NCBI RefSeq assembly: GCF_023540835.1
Contig: NZ_JALKCU010000001.1
Coordinates: 1,240,001 to 1,304,000, forward strand
DNA from: Marivivens geojensis
GTDB taxonomy: Bacteria > Pseudomonadota > Alphaproteobacteria > Rhodobacterales > Rhodobacteraceae
Reading direction: 5' to 3'
Length of the DNA stretch: 64,000 nt
Both the position numbers and the translations under genes were made by a program. This document shows positions 35,802 to 45,454 of the stretch, one piece after another (the first letter of the stretch is position 1; each line of letters begins with the position of its first letter). The notes beneath the pieces were generated by a model. It ran no database searches. It saw only the letters and a list, made by a program, of their open reading frames with translations, and was not told the DNA's origin.

Positions 35802-36764
35802 TCAGCAGCGCGATTTTGCCATTTTGTCAGCCATGCGTAGAGCGGCGATCATCGACGACGGGTTGGCGATCCCTTTGCCCGCGATGTCAAAAGCGGTGCC
35901 GTGATCGGGCGAGGTGCGAATGAAGGGCAGGCCCAAGGTCACGTTCACGCCATTGTCGAAATCGATCGTCTTGATCGGGATGAGGGCCTGATCATGATAG
36001 GCGCAGATTGCCGCGTCATAGGTCGCGCGGGCGCGGGCGTGGAACATGGTGTCTGGTGGCATCGGGCCACGTAAGTCGATCCCTTCGGCACGAAGCGCCG
36101 CGATGGTGTCGTTCATCCACTCTAGTTCTTCGATTCCCATCTTGCCGCCTTCGCCCGCATGGGGGTTGAGGCCAGCGACGACGAGGCGCGGACGATCAAT
36201 GCCAAAGTCACGTCGTAGGGCCGCGTGGGTGATGAGGACGGTATCTGTCAGAAGGCGGGCGGTGAAGGCCTCAGGCACATCGGCTAATGCGATATGGATC
36301 GTTGTCGGCACCACGCGCAACTGGTCGCACGCGAGCATCATCACAACTTGATCGACCTTGCCCAAAGCGGCCAGGAATTCGGTATGCCCGGGGTAGGAAA
36401 ACCCAGCACCGTCTGCGAGCGCCTTTTTGTGGATTGGCGCGGTGGTCATAGCAGAGCATTGCCCAGAAGTGACCAGATCAACAGCCGTTTCGATCGCAGC
36501 GATCACACCAGCGGCATGGGCGGGATTGGCGATGCCAGACGTAAGCGCAGGTCCGAAATCGCGGGCCAAAACGGGCAGGGCGGTTTGGCTAATAGAAGTG
36601 GCCTCGCTTGCGTTGGAGATCACCTGATGCGGGGTTCCAGCGGGCAAGTGGCTCGGATCTCCGATCCAGAGCATAGGCATGTCATTGCGAAGCGCGGCCC
36701 AAGCCTTGGCAGCGACCTCTGGGCCGACGCCTGCGGGTTCGCCACAGCTGATCGCGATGGTCAT
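35802..36764 (-). CDS. pdxA: 4-hydroxythreonine-4-phosphate dehydrogenase
   Basis: 320 residues. NAD-dependent enzyme of the DXP-dependent pyridoxal phosphate pathway. Metal-ligand histidines are in YPGHTEFLAAL, GLNPHAGEGGKMG and ICAYHDQALIPIKT, and SCGEPAGVGPEVAAKAW is the family N-terminus. The start overlaps the surA stop (ATGA). The surA-pdxA pairing is widespread in Proteobacteria. Confidence 0.96.
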   Translation of the reverse strand: MTIAISCGEPAGVGPEVAAKAWAALRNDMPMLWIGDPSHLPAGTPHQVISNASEATSISQTALPVLARDFGPALTSGIANPAHAAGVIAAIETAVDLVTSGQCSAMTTAPIHKKALADGAGFSYPGHTEFLAALGKVDQVVMMLACDQLRVVPTTIHIALADVPEAFTARLLTDTVLITHAALRRDFGIDRPRLVVAGLNPHAGEGGKMGIEELEWMNDTIAALRAEGIDLRGPMPPDTMFHARARATYDAAICAYHDQALIPIKTIDFDNGVNVTLGLPFIRTSPDHGTAFDIAGKGIANPSSMIAALRMADKMAKSRC

Positions 36765-37972
36765 TGGCTGCTGATGACGGCTGTATCGCGCAACTGTGCC
36801 AAGAGGGCATCCGCGTAGCCAGCGAGTTTTTCACTGCGTAGGCGGCTTGCGACTTGGTCACGATCGACGGTCTCGGCTACCTGAGGAATGCGGTTGCACA
36901 TCATCACATAAAGCAGGGTTTGACCGTCATTCCGCGTCAGGATGGCAGAGCTTTCGCCAGCATCGAGCTTTGCAAGTTCTAAGGCGATATCGGTGTCGAT
37001 CTCGGACGGGGTTGCGGTCGTGCGGGTCAGACGATCCTCGGGAAGGTCGCGGGCAATGCCGTAGAGATCATCACAGCTGTCTGTCTCTGCGTCGATGCGG
37101 GCGGCTTCGGCTTTGGCAGCTTCGGTCAGGCTGCCAGGGATCGTAAAGAGCGCATAGTCAAACTGAGAGGGAGCGACTGTCGCGTTCGGCACCTCACGCA
37201 GGTCGCGCAACTGGAGCAGTGCTACAGCGTTTTCCAGTTGCAGTGGAGGGGTGACTTGACCCGGTTCGAGGTTGGTCAAGAGGCCGTGGAGACCTGCAGG
37301 CAGCTCGGTCAAGCTCTGCCAGGGTAGGCGACCGCCGTCGTCGCGGGATTGGGTCGCCGAATATTCGCGTGCCGCAGCGGAAAACTCTGTGACTGAGGTC
37401 ATCTGGCTGATGTCTTCAGCGAGTTTAGCGACCTCTTCCGCCTTTTCAGGCGGAGCTGGGATGATGATTTCGGAGATCAGAACCTGAAGGGAAGCGGGGT
37501 TGGTGTTTGTGCTCGCCAGAGCGGCGTCAATCTCAGCCTCGGTGACAGTAACCTGACGGTTAAACTTTGATCGGATCAATTCGCGCCACAGGGTGTTCAC
37601 CACCACAAAATCACGTACGGTTTGCTCTGCAACGCCTGCTTGCGTGATATTGTCGAGGAATTCCTCATAGGTGCGACCGCCGCGGGTTGCGAATTCGGTC
37701 ATCGCGTTTTTCAGGCCGTCGTCCGAGAGATTAAGACCTTCGCGCTGTAGATATGACATGCGCAGGCGTTCATCGATCAACTGCTCACGCGCTTGTTCTT
37801 CGAGGTTGCCAGCCGTGCGGAAGAGAACAAGAAGCTTTACGCGTTGGTCAATTTCGTAGCGTGTGATCGCGCTGTCATTGACGCTGATCGCAGGAGAAAA
37901 CAGTCCTTGCGCAGATGCGGCGAGGGGCGCCAAAAGGGCGGCAGCGCAGATCAGGTTTTTCAGCAAACGCAT
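36761..37972 (-). CDS. surA: SurA-type periplasmic chaperone / peptidyl-prolyl isomerase
   Basis: 403 residues with a signal peptide (MRLLKNLICAAALLAPLAASA). The SurA N-terminal chaperone domain (about 25-150, ISVNDSAITRYEIDQRVKLL) is followed by a parvulin-like domain (about 175-275) and a second, degenerate one. It escorts outer-membrane proteins such as LptD, whose gene lies 11 bases upstream. The start at 37972 has GAGG upstream; the longer in-frame extension reads through lptD codons and is rejected. Confidence 0.9.
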   Translation of the reverse strand: MRLLKNLICAAALLAPLAASAQGLFSPAISVNDSAITRYEIDQRVKLLVLFRTAGNLEEQAREQLIDERLRMSYLQREGLNLSDDGLKNAMTEFATRGGRTYEEFLDNITQAGVAEQTVRDFVVVNTLWRELIRSKFNRQVTVTEAEIDAALASTNTNPASLQVLISEIIIPAPPEKAEEVAKLAEDISQMTSVTEFSAAAREYSATQSRDDGGRLPWQSLTELPAGLHGLLTNLEPGQVTPPLQLENAVALLQLRDLREVPNATVAPSQFDYALFTIPGSLTEAAKAEAARIDAETDSCDDLYGIARDLPEDRLTRTTATPSEIDTDIALELAKLDAGESSAILTRNDGQTLLYVMMCNRIPQVAETVDRDQVASRLRSEKLAGYADALLAQLRDTAVISSQ

Positions 37973-37983
37973 AGGTGCCTCAT

Positions 37984-40083
37984 TCAGTTCGTGCAGACCC
38001 GACGGGGAGCGACACCTGATGTCGAGGTGCCAAAGCCTGCGATCCCCACGGTCAATCCGTAGTCTGTTGTTGGTTCGAGAGTAGAGGAAACAGTATAGTT
38101 GCGCGAGGCCGAAAACTCGACTTTCACGCATTCGTTCTGCCATCCCAAGAGAATTTCCGCGTCAACAGGGCTATCTGCGTCGATGTCGTAGCGCCCGTTG
38201 AACCCGATATTCCAGTTATCATTGACGATGTAGCCCGCATCCAAGGCCCATTCAGACGTTACTTCAGTGCGGCTCTCGCCAAGGTCAGCAGGTAGCCACA
38301 GATATTCTGCAGTAAGGTCGATCCGGTCATTTGCCCATCCAACGCCCAACTCGGATTTGCCCGCGTCCCAGTCTGTGTCAATCAGCGTCCGACCATGAAC
38401 GTGAAGTCCGTTCGCGAGGGACAGTTGCCCCCCAAGGAGAAAGTCTGACCCCAAACCTAACAGCCCTGACGATGCCGAGAAATCGGCGGGTTCGTCGCGA
38501 ACAACTTGTCCCATCAAGAGCCGTGCGTTCCACCCCTGCGGCGCAATGTGAAGCCATGATAAGCCATAAGCAGCTTGCGCCCCTGTCTCCACTCGGTCGT
38601 CCCCAGGGAAACGCGACAGGCTAAACAGGTTCGCTTCGTCAAAATCGGCGGTACCGCTGTCTTCGTTCGGGACAGTGTCGCCGATGACATCGGACCACCC
38701 CAGCATCAATAATGGCTCTAGCAAGTTCACCGAACCATCGCGTTCGGTGCGGGCCATTGGATAACGCAGGATGATCGAAGCTGAAGGCAACAATCGCAGA
38801 GCCCTGTCATTCGCCGGATTGTTGTTGAAGCCATACGCATCCGCCGCAAGCCCCAGATCACTTTCGATCACGATGCCAGAGGGACGCACCCAGTTTCGGT
38901 TCCAATCTGCATATGCGCCGATCCGAAATACATCGCGGTCTGCGCCTGTGTTGTCGTGGCCATATCGCAGTTGAAGGTCCGCATCGATGCCTGTGGTCAG
39001 GACGCCCGAGGCGTAGTTGAACTGCTTTTCAGTGCCAAGGCTGATGACAACGGGAATGATATCGGCGTCAGTCTCACCGTCTTTGACTGTGTGATAGATC
39101 GCGACTTCGCCCATCACAAAGGACTGTGGTTCAATCCTCGCGACCGTGAGTGCGTTCTTCAGATAGTCTGCAGAGGAATATCCATATTGAGCGAGGTATT
39201 CGTCGTGACTGGTCAGTATGCCGCCAAAGCTCAGCCTGTAATCGCGAGGCAAAGCAAAGTCGCCCTCGTACTCGATGTAGCCCCGTGTCGCACCATCATC
39301 GATGGTATCGCGGCTCACTGCGGCATTGATTTCGATGTCACCATTTAGATAGGCCTGCCGATACCTTGCTTCGAGGGTGCGGGTTTCCGCGCTCAGGAAG
39401 GGTGTCAGGGTAATGTCGCGGTGATCACCGATCTTAATGAAGTATGGTGTGCGGACACCAAGGCCCAACAAGTTGTTCGACTGGTAGCTCGGTGCCAGAA
39501 ACCCTGTCGCACGGTCTAGTGTCGGATCAGGGAGCCGCATCGTAGGCAGCCAAAACACAGGCACGCCTCGAACACGTAGCACTGCGTTATCGAGGTATAA
39601 TTCCTTGGCATCCTGATCATGGACGATCCGAGACGCGCGAATATCCCACAACGGAGGGCGTCCGTCGCAGACATTGCAGGATGTCGCAGCAACCTTGGTT
39701 AATTGGGTGAGGCGACCGTCAACTCGATCGATCCGGTTCGCCGCTAGCTGCAACTGTTCGTTCAGGACCATACGGGCGCTGAGCAAAAGACCGTTTTGGA
39801 GCTTGGGGTCTAGGTCCGCGCTATCGGCTGTGAGGATTGTGCCATCGGCAGCCTTAATGAAAATCGGGCCTTCAATTATCAGACGATCCGTCGCCTCATC
39901 ATAAGTGATGCGGGCTGCCGAAAGGGTTGTGCCGTCAAAAAATGCCTCAACATTGCCGGACGCGATCAGTCGATTGTCAGCGGTGATCGATACGCTGTCC
40001 GCCATGAGGGTTGCCGCATCTTGGGCGGCAAGTGTTCCTGCAAAGGGAAGGGCAGCCAGGATAAACGGGGCGAGGCGACGCAT
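37984..40083 (-). CDS. lptD: LPS-assembly outer-membrane protein
   Basis: 699 residues: signal peptide (MRRLAPFILAALPFAGTLAA), an N-terminal OstA/jellyroll domain (about 25-150) and a large C-terminal beta barrel. It inserts lipopolysaccharide into the outer leaflet. Cysteines that would form the structural disulfides are seen in TSCNVCDGRPPLWDIRA and, near the C-terminus, NECVKVEFSA and RRVCTN. The ATG overlaps the lptG stop (TAATG). With lptG and lptF upstream and surA downstream, one operon covers most of LPS export. Confidence 0.95.
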   Translation of the reverse strand: MRRLAPFILAALPFAGTLAAQDAATLMADSVSITADNRLIASGNVEAFFDGTTLSAARITYDEATDRLIIEGPIFIKAADGTILTADSADLDPKLQNGLLLSARMVLNEQLQLAANRIDRVDGRLTQLTKVAATSCNVCDGRPPLWDIRASRIVHDQDAKELYLDNAVLRVRGVPVFWLPTMRLPDPTLDRATGFLAPSYQSNNLLGLGVRTPYFIKIGDHRDITLTPFLSAETRTLEARYRQAYLNGDIEINAAVSRDTIDDGATRGYIEYEGDFALPRDYRLSFGGILTSHDEYLAQYGYSSADYLKNALTVARIEPQSFVMGEVAIYHTVKDGETDADIIPVVISLGTEKQFNYASGVLTTGIDADLQLRYGHDNTGADRDVFRIGAYADWNRNWVRPSGIVIESDLGLAADAYGFNNNPANDRALRLLPSASIILRYPMARTERDGSVNLLEPLLMLGWSDVIGDTVPNEDSGTADFDEANLFSLSRFPGDDRVETGAQAAYGLSWLHIAPQGWNARLLMGQVVRDEPADFSASSGLLGLGSDFLLGGQLSLANGLHVHGRTLIDTDWDAGKSELGVGWANDRIDLTAEYLWLPADLGESRTEVTSEWALDAGYIVNDNWNIGFNGRYDIDADSPVDAEILLGWQNECVKVEFSASRNYTVSSTLEPTTDYGLTVGIAGFGTSTSGVAPRRVCTN

Positions 40084-41177
40084 TACCCGTCCTCCAGATG
40101 CAGTAGTAGACCAAAGGCAAAACCCACGGCAACAAAAGGCGGAGCCCAAGCGGCCAAAGCAATCGGGATTTGCCCGTTTTCGCCCAGAATAGACGCAAAA
40201 TTCCGAACGAAATAAAGTCCGAAACTGATCAGAATAGCCCAAAGGACCATCTGCCCCGTTTTTCCGCCGCGTTGCGGGCGCATGGTAAAGGCCGCGCCAA
40301 TCAGAACCATCGCAACCAAGAAGAGTGGCATCGCCAGTTCAGACTGAAGCCAAACCGCATGACGACGCGCACTAAACCCCGCTGTGCGGAGTCGTTCTAT
40401 GAATGCGGGAAGTTCCCAAATTGGAACCGAAGACGGACTACCGAAACTATCGCGGATTTGATCAACGGTCAGCGACGATGGGATTTGGAATGTCTCGTGA
40501 TATTCGGCGACGGCTTCGGGGTTTTTAGCATCGGCCAGAGGCCAGACTTTTGCGTTTGTGATGTCCCATTGACCGGGCGTCAGACGCGCCGACGTGGCCT
40601 CGATCCGACGAGTGGGGCCACCATCTAGGGTGAATGTGATATACGTCACCCCAGACAGCTCCGTCCCATCAAGGTTGGTCGCATCTGCGCGGATCACCGT
40701 TTGTCCGTTCGTTGACCCTTGGCGTAGCCACAATCCGTCCGATGCAAGTGTAAAGCTACTGCCTTCACCAGTTAGGGTGCTCAGACGTGCATCGAACTCT
40801 CGGGATGTGCTGGCGACGATGGGGTTGAAAATCCCGATGGTCACGAGGCCGAAGATGAATGCCACGAGACACGGTGCAACAAGCGCCCTGAGTGCCGAAC
40901 GACCTGCTGCACGCGTCACAACAAGCTCGGACGATCGCGCGAGGCCGAGGAACAGCCAAATCGTTGCGATGATCACCAACAGCGGAATAATCCGATAAAG
41001 CGAGTCTGGCAGGTTCAAGAGAGCTAATTGCACCACCTGCCCAAACGACACATCGACATTTCGCAGGGTTCTTAGGCGTTCAACCAATTCAACGAACGCC
41101 ATCAGGAGGCCGAACACACCGATCACGCCCCCGAGGACAAAGATAAAGCGCTGTGCGAAATATCGGTGAAGGATCAT
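40083..41177 (-). CDS. lptG: LPS export ABC transporter permease LptG
   Basis: 364 residues of the YjgP/YjgQ family: three N-terminal helices, a periplasmic beta-jellyroll domain (about 135-260) and three C-terminal helices. With LptF and the ATPase LptB it extracts lipopolysaccharide from the inner membrane. ARSSELVVTRAAGRSALR is the coupling segment to the ATPase. The ATG overlaps the lptF stop by four bases. LptG rather than LptF is assigned from gene order and the N-terminus MILHRYFAQRFIF. Confidence 0.93.
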   Translation of the reverse strand: MILHRYFAQRFIFVLGGVIGVFGLLMAFVELVERLRTLRNVDVSFGQVVQLALLNLPDSLYRIIPLLVIIATIWLFLGLARSSELVVTRAAGRSALRALVAPCLVAFIFGLVTIGIFNPIVASTSREFDARLSTLTGEGSSFTLASDGLWLRQGSTNGQTVIRADATNLDGTELSGVTYITFTLDGGPTRRIEATSARLTPGQWDITNAKVWPLADAKNPEAVAEYHETFQIPSSLTVDQIRDSFGSPSSVPIWELPAFIERLRTAGFSARRHAVWLQSELAMPLFLVAMVLIGAAFTMRPQRGGKTGQMVLWAILISFGLYFVRNFASILGENGQIPIALAAWAPPFVAVGFAFGLLLHLEDG

Positions 41178-42301
41178 GCAGCAATCCTTCCTTTGGGGAA
41201 GCGGAACCGCGCGGGGTAGGACGCGATGGTGAGCAAGACCATAGTTATAACTATGCCCACGAAGATCGGTAGGTAAGGTATCATCCATGCTTCGGGCATC
41301 GTGCGCATCATGTTCTCAGCGGTGGATTCTGCTAATTTGACGACAATGATAAGGGCAATGGCAAGCATCACTTGTTTCCAAACCCCAAAGCGGCTGAACC
41401 CACCGACGAGCAAGGAGGCTGCTCCAATCACGGCCCCGACGAAGCCCAAAAGGGCTCTCGCATTGCGGCGGTTGGCTTCCATAATCAATTCGCCGGCGGT
41501 CTTGCCTGTTTCAGTCTGCAATTCAGGTGTTGCCATCAGCAGTTCGAGTGAGGTCACTTCACCGCTCGATCGCGTTAACCGAGGTGTGAAGTCGACCAGA
41601 TCGCCAAGGTCGTAGGTGAAATCTTCGAACCGTGTAAGGCTCAGGCGCTGTGTGCGGGTATTAAGCGCCTGCGCCATACCGTCGATCATCACCAGCTGCG
41701 GGCCGTTGTCGGTTTTCACGAGGTACGCACGAGACGCGGTATAGGTCATCGTTTCTGCATCATCGCGGGTATCAGAGAGGAACAGGTCCAACAATTCTCC
41801 GTTGCGGCTGATGTCTCGGATATAAATCGTTAATCCAGAGGTGGGCGACTGAAACCGTCCTTCGACCAGCATTCGCGCGGCGAGGTTCTGGCTGATCTCT
41901 GCTTGGCGTTCATTGGTGATGAGCGCAGCGGTTGGCACAAGGAAATGCGAAGAGACCATCGTCAGAACCGTTACAATGACGCCAAAGATCACCGCAGGGC
42001 GGATTAAGCGCACGGGCGAAAAACCTGTGCCCTGCATGACCACCAATTCACTGTCAGAGGTCATACGGTTCATTACGTAGATGCTCGCCACCACTGCGGC
42101 CAATGGCAAAACGATCTGCACCACGCCTGGAAGGGTGAGCATGGTGAGTTCCAAAACCACTTTTGCTGTTTGCCCGTCAGAGATCAGTTCGTCGAACAAT
42201 TCGACCGCCGCTCTGATCCAGTAGATAAAGACCAATACGAGCGAGAAAAAGCCGAAGAGAGTCAGCAATTGCGACAGTAGGTATCTGTCGAATCGAGCCA
42301 A
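41174..42301 (-). CDS. lptF: LPS export ABC transporter permease LptF
   Basis: 375 residues, same topology as LptG: MARFDRYLLSQLLTLFGFFSLVLVFIYWI at the N-terminus, a periplasmic jellyroll domain, and three C-terminal helices. The coupling segment is DSELVVMQGTGFSPVRL. The start codon is TTG, with GGGGGGA six bases upstream; no in-frame ATG gives the conserved N-terminus. First gene of the leftward lptF-lptG-lptD-surA-pdxA group and divergent from pepA. Confidence 0.92.
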   Translation of the reverse strand: MARFDRYLLSQLLTLFGFFSLVLVFIYWIRAAVELFDELISDGQTAKVVLELTMLTLPGVVQIVLPLAAVVASIYVMNRMTSDSELVVMQGTGFSPVRLIRPAVIFGVIVTVLTMVSSHFLVPTAALITNERQAEISQNLAARMLVEGRFQSPTSGLTIYIRDISRNGELLDLFLSDTRDDAETMTYTASRAYLVKTDNGPQLVMIDGMAQALNTRTQRLSLTRFEDFTYDLGDLVDFTPRLTRSSGEVTSLELLMATPELQTETGKTAGELIMEANRRNARALLGFVGAVIGAASLLVGGFSRFGVWKQVMLAIALIIVVKLAESTAENMMRTMPEAWMIPYLPIFVGIVITMVLLTIASYPARFRFPKGRIAA

Positions 42302-42437
42302 TGCGTCCCCCCGGATGCCAGTTATTCATTATCGCCAAGACGCTAACCGATTTGTTGGGGGGATTGAACCGTATTCTGGTCATTCACCACAAGGCAAGCT
42401 ACCTATTGCCGAAAGATAGCTTTCAGGAGTTCACCAC

Positions 42438-43904
42438 ATGACTAGCCCGATCCGGATTACCTTTGCCCCTTTGACCACTGATGCGCTCGCGACGACAGAA
42501 GGTCGTATTGCGATTTTCGTGACCGAAGACGGTAAAATGGACATCGGTGCGCGTAAAGTGAACACCCTGTCTCGCAAGGCTATCGACCGTTTGGTGGCCT
42601 CTGATCGTTTTGCTAAATTGGGCACTGGTGATTTGGCAGAGATCACATGGCCAGTTGGTGTCGCGGCTGAGGCGCTCTTGGTAGTGAAACTGCCCCGCCG
42701 TGCCACTGCCGAGGAACATCGCAAGGCAGGTGCAAGTATCGCGAAGGCGCTGGGCAAAGGCGATCTGACAATTTTGGCGGCAGCGGTCAACAAACCAGAA
42801 GATTTGGCCTTTGGCATCGCGATGCGCGCCTATGTGTTTCAGGATCACAAAACGGGTGACAAGACCACATATGGCACCGTCACTGTCATGGTCAAAGACG
42901 CTGACGAAACCACCGCAGCCTACGCACCTCTGGCGGCTGTTGCAGAAGGCACCTTCTTTACCCGCGATCTGGTGAATGCGCCTGCGAACATCCTGACCAC
43001 CACGTCCTTTGCTGAAAAGCTCAACGATCTGAGCGCTTTGGGTGTAACCGTTGAAGTTCTCGAAGAGGCTGATCTTGAAAAGCTTGGCATGGGGTCGCTC
43101 CTCTGCGTTGGGCAAGGATCGGATAGCCCGTCCAAGGTCGTCGTCATGCAATGGAACGGTGGCGGCGATGAGGCTCCCTTTGCCTTTGTCGGTAAAGGCG
43201 TCGTGTTTGACACAGGCGGTATCAGCATCAAACCAGCCGCTGGCATGGAAGACATGACCATGGATATGGGCGGTGCTGGCGTTGTGGCTGGCGTGATGAA
43301 AACGCTCGCTCTGCGCAAGGCCAAGGCAAATGTGGTCGGCCTTGTTGGGTTGGTTGAGAACATGCCGTCGGGCAACGCGGTGCGTCCGGGCGACATCGTG
43401 ACCTCGATGAAGGGCGACACGATCGAAGTGATCAACACCGATGCTGAGGGCCGTTTGGTTTTGGCCGATGTGCTCTGGTATGCGCAGGAACGGTTCAAAC
43501 CGACGGGCGTGATCAACCTCGCCACGCTGACGGGTGCGATCATCATCGCGCTGGGCCATGAAAACGCGGGCGTGTTTTCGAACAGTGACGAGCTGTCGAA
43601 CAAACTGCTGAAAGCCGCAGCAAACGAGGGCGAGGGTGCATGGCGGATGCCGATGGGACCTGCCTACGATGCGATGTTGAAATCAGCCAAAGCGGATATG
43701 AAAAACGTCGGCGGCCGCGATGGCGGGTCGATCACGGCAGCGCAATTCCTGCGCCGTTTTATCCAAGACGACATGCCGTGGTGTCACATCGATATTGCGG
43801 GCACAGCGCAGACCAAATCGGACACAGCACTCGCTCCGAAAGGCGCGACTGGCTGGGGTGTGATGGCGCTGAACCGTCTTATCGCTGACAACTACGAGGC
43901 TTGA
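42438..43904 (+). CDS. pepA: Leucyl aminopeptidase (M17)
   Basis: 488 residues. Two-zinc aminopeptidase releasing N-terminal residues from peptides in the cytoplasm. Active-site motifs are GKGVVFDTGGISIKPAAGMEDMTMDMGGAG and NTDAEGRLVLADVLWYA. AGGAG precedes the ATG. In many Proteobacteria pepA is divergent from lptF and followed by holC, exactly as here. Confidence 0.97.
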   Translation: MTSPIRITFAPLTTDALATTEGRIAIFVTEDGKMDIGARKVNTLSRKAIDRLVASDRFAKLGTGDLAEITWPVGVAAEALLVVKLPRRATAEEHRKAGASIAKALGKGDLTILAAAVNKPEDLAFGIAMRAYVFQDHKTGDKTTYGTVTVMVKDADETTAAYAPLAAVAEGTFFTRDLVNAPANILTTTSFAEKLNDLSALGVTVEVLEEADLEKLGMGSLLCVGQGSDSPSKVVVMQWNGGGDEAPFAFVGKGVVFDTGGISIKPAAGMEDMTMDMGGAGVVAGVMKTLALRKAKANVVGLVGLVENMPSGNAVRPGDIVTSMKGDTIEVINTDAEGRLVLADVLWYAQERFKPTGVINLATLTGAIIIALGHENAGVFSNSDELSNKLLKAAANEGEGAWRMPMGPAYDAMLKSAKADMKNVGGRDGGSITAAQFLRRFIQDDMPWCHIDIAGTAQTKSDTALAPKGATGWGVMALNRLIADNYEA

Positions 43905-43908
43905 GTTC

Positions 43909-44379
43909 GTGGGTGCCGCCTATTTCTACCACCTGACTGAAAGCTCGCTCGAGAAAGCCTTGCCCCTGTTGTTGAGCAAGGCAAGAGAACAGGGCTGGCG
44001 GGTCGAAGTGCGCGGCACCAACGCGGATCGCATGGCGGCGTTGGATGTCGCCCTGTGGGATTGCGGTGAGACGGCATTCTTAGCGCACGGTTTGGCGGGC
44101 GGTCCTCATGACGCTCATCAGCCGATTTTGCTGACCAGCGATGGTCGGCCAGCACAAAATGAACCAAATTGTATAGTTTGCGTCGACGGGGCGACAATCT
44201 CTGCCGAAGATGTTATTAGGGTTGAACGAACCATGATTATATTCTCGGGATTCGATGACGGTCTGGTTCAACTCGCACGAGAGGCTTGGAAGGGTCTAAC
44301 CTCTCAAAACGTGTCAGCCCAATACTGGGCCCAAGAAGACGGCCGTTGGACAAAAAAGGCAGAAAGTCAGTCCGACTAA
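43909..44379 (+). CDS. holC: DNA polymerase III subunit chi
   Basis: 156 residues. Chi links the clamp loader to single-strand binding protein at the replication fork. AYFYHLTESSLEKALPLLLSKAREQGWRV and the later LTSDGRPAQNEPNCIVCVDGA match the family. The start is GTG, four bases after the pepA stop. The order pepA-holC is a classic pairing and supports the call. Confidence 0.92.
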   Translation: MGAAYFYHLTESSLEKALPLLLSKAREQGWRVEVRGTNADRMAALDVALWDCGETAFLAHGLAGGPHDAHQPILLTSDGRPAQNEPNCIVCVDGATISAEDVIRVERTMIIFSGFDDGLVQLAREAWKGLTSQNVSAQYWAQEDGRWTKKAESQSD

Positions 44380-44406
44380 AGACGACAAATGCTGGCGGAG
44401 GCAAAA

Positions 44407-44862
44407 ATGTCTAATCTTCACGCTGGTGGGTGTCAGTGCGGTGCAATCCGGTTCCGCGTGACATCAGTTATGAATAACGCACACGTGTGCTATTGCCGGA
44501 TGTGTCAAAAAGCGACTGGGAGCCTGTTCGGTGCCTGGATCGGGGTTCCAATCAACGCGGTGACATGGACCCGTCGTGTTCCATCGATTTTCAAAAGCTC
44601 TGAAGGTGTGTCGCGGGGCTTTTGTTCGGAGTGCGGGACCACTTTGAGCTATAAACGTGATAATCGGCAGTCGTTTTGGATGGCGATTTCGGTTTTTGAT
44701 AAGTTCGACGAAGTGAAGCTGAAGTTCGCTTGGGGGGCTGAGTCGAAATCACCGTTGCTCAGCCAATTGCCAAGCCTCACGGAACATACCTGCGACGAGG
44801 ATTATATCAACGCAGACAGCGTGAAAAAGACCAACAACCAGCACCCCGATTATGAGACTTAA
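44407..44862 (+). CDS. GFA / CENP-V domain protein
   Basis: 151 residues. Zinc-binding cysteine pairs of the glutathione-dependent formaldehyde-activating (GFA) fold are GGCQCGAIRFRV, CYCRMCQKATGSLFGAWI and GFCSECGTTLSYK. Most members of this family are not proven formaldehyde-activating enzymes, so only the fold is claimed. GGAGG precedes the ATG. The 3' end overlaps the convergent protease gene by four bases. Confidence 0.88.
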   Translation: MSNLHAGGCQCGAIRFRVTSVMNNAHVCYCRMCQKATGSLFGAWIGVPINAVTWTRRVPSIFKSSEGVSRGFCSECGTTLSYKRDNRQSFWMAISVFDKFDEVKLKFAWGAESKSPLLSQLPSLTEHTCDEDYINADSVKKTNNQHPDYET

Positions 44863-45437
44863 CGGGTTAGGATCAGTCGGCCGCGGCTGATTTCGATTTT
44901 GCTGAAACGGTTGAGGTAGCTCATCCCCAACAGCGATCCTTCCATCGGGCCGCCATTCACGACCGCACGAATGTTGCGGTCGGTGACATCGCCGATGGTT
45001 AGAGTCTCAATCCGGATTGGTGCTGTGCGAACAACGCCGTTTGCCGTGTTGGCCGAGCCGATGTAGGTCACGTCATTGAGGTCGATGCCTATGCGTTTTG
45101 CGTCCGCTTGGTTCAGCACCACATGCGTAGCGCCCGTGTCCACGACAAATTCAATCGGGACACCATTGACCATCGCGGTCATGTAGTAGTGACCGTCTGG
45201 TTGGATCGCCAATTCGATGCGTCCATCCGACAGCGTCGATTGCGATCGGAATGGCATAAAGCCTGCGCCTTGGTAGCTCGAAACGGCGAGGATTACGCCG
45301 CCAAAAATCAGCGTCCAAATGCCAAGCTGCTGAGCAACTTTTCCGAGCCTGTTGCGCGAACGGATCATCACCCCGCCAAAAATGACGGTCACGAGGATGC
45401 CGAGATACAAGAGGCGAAGCTGGTCGTTTGTGTCCAT
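44859..45437 (-). CDS. Retropepsin-like clan AA aspartic protease, membrane-anchored (TIGR02281 type)
   Basis: 192 residues. Two hydrophobic N-terminal helices (about 8-24 and 33-52) anchor a single retropepsin-like domain with the active-site motif FVVDTGATHVVLN and the later GMSYLNRFSKIEI. A functional protease would be a homodimer. Substrate unknown. Lies 17 bases downstream of marC on the same strand. Confidence 0.88.
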   Translation of the reverse strand: MDTNDQLRLLYLGILVTVIFGGVMIRSRNRLGKVAQQLGIWTLIFGGVILAVSSYQGAGFMPFRSQSTLSDGRIELAIQPDGHYYMTAMVNGVPIEFVVDTGATHVVLNQADAKRIGIDLNDVTYIGSANTANGVVRTAPIRIETLTIGDVTDRNIRAVVNGGPMEGSLLGMSYLNRFSKIEISRGRLILTR

Positions 45438-45454
45438 AGACCAATAGATAGGAC

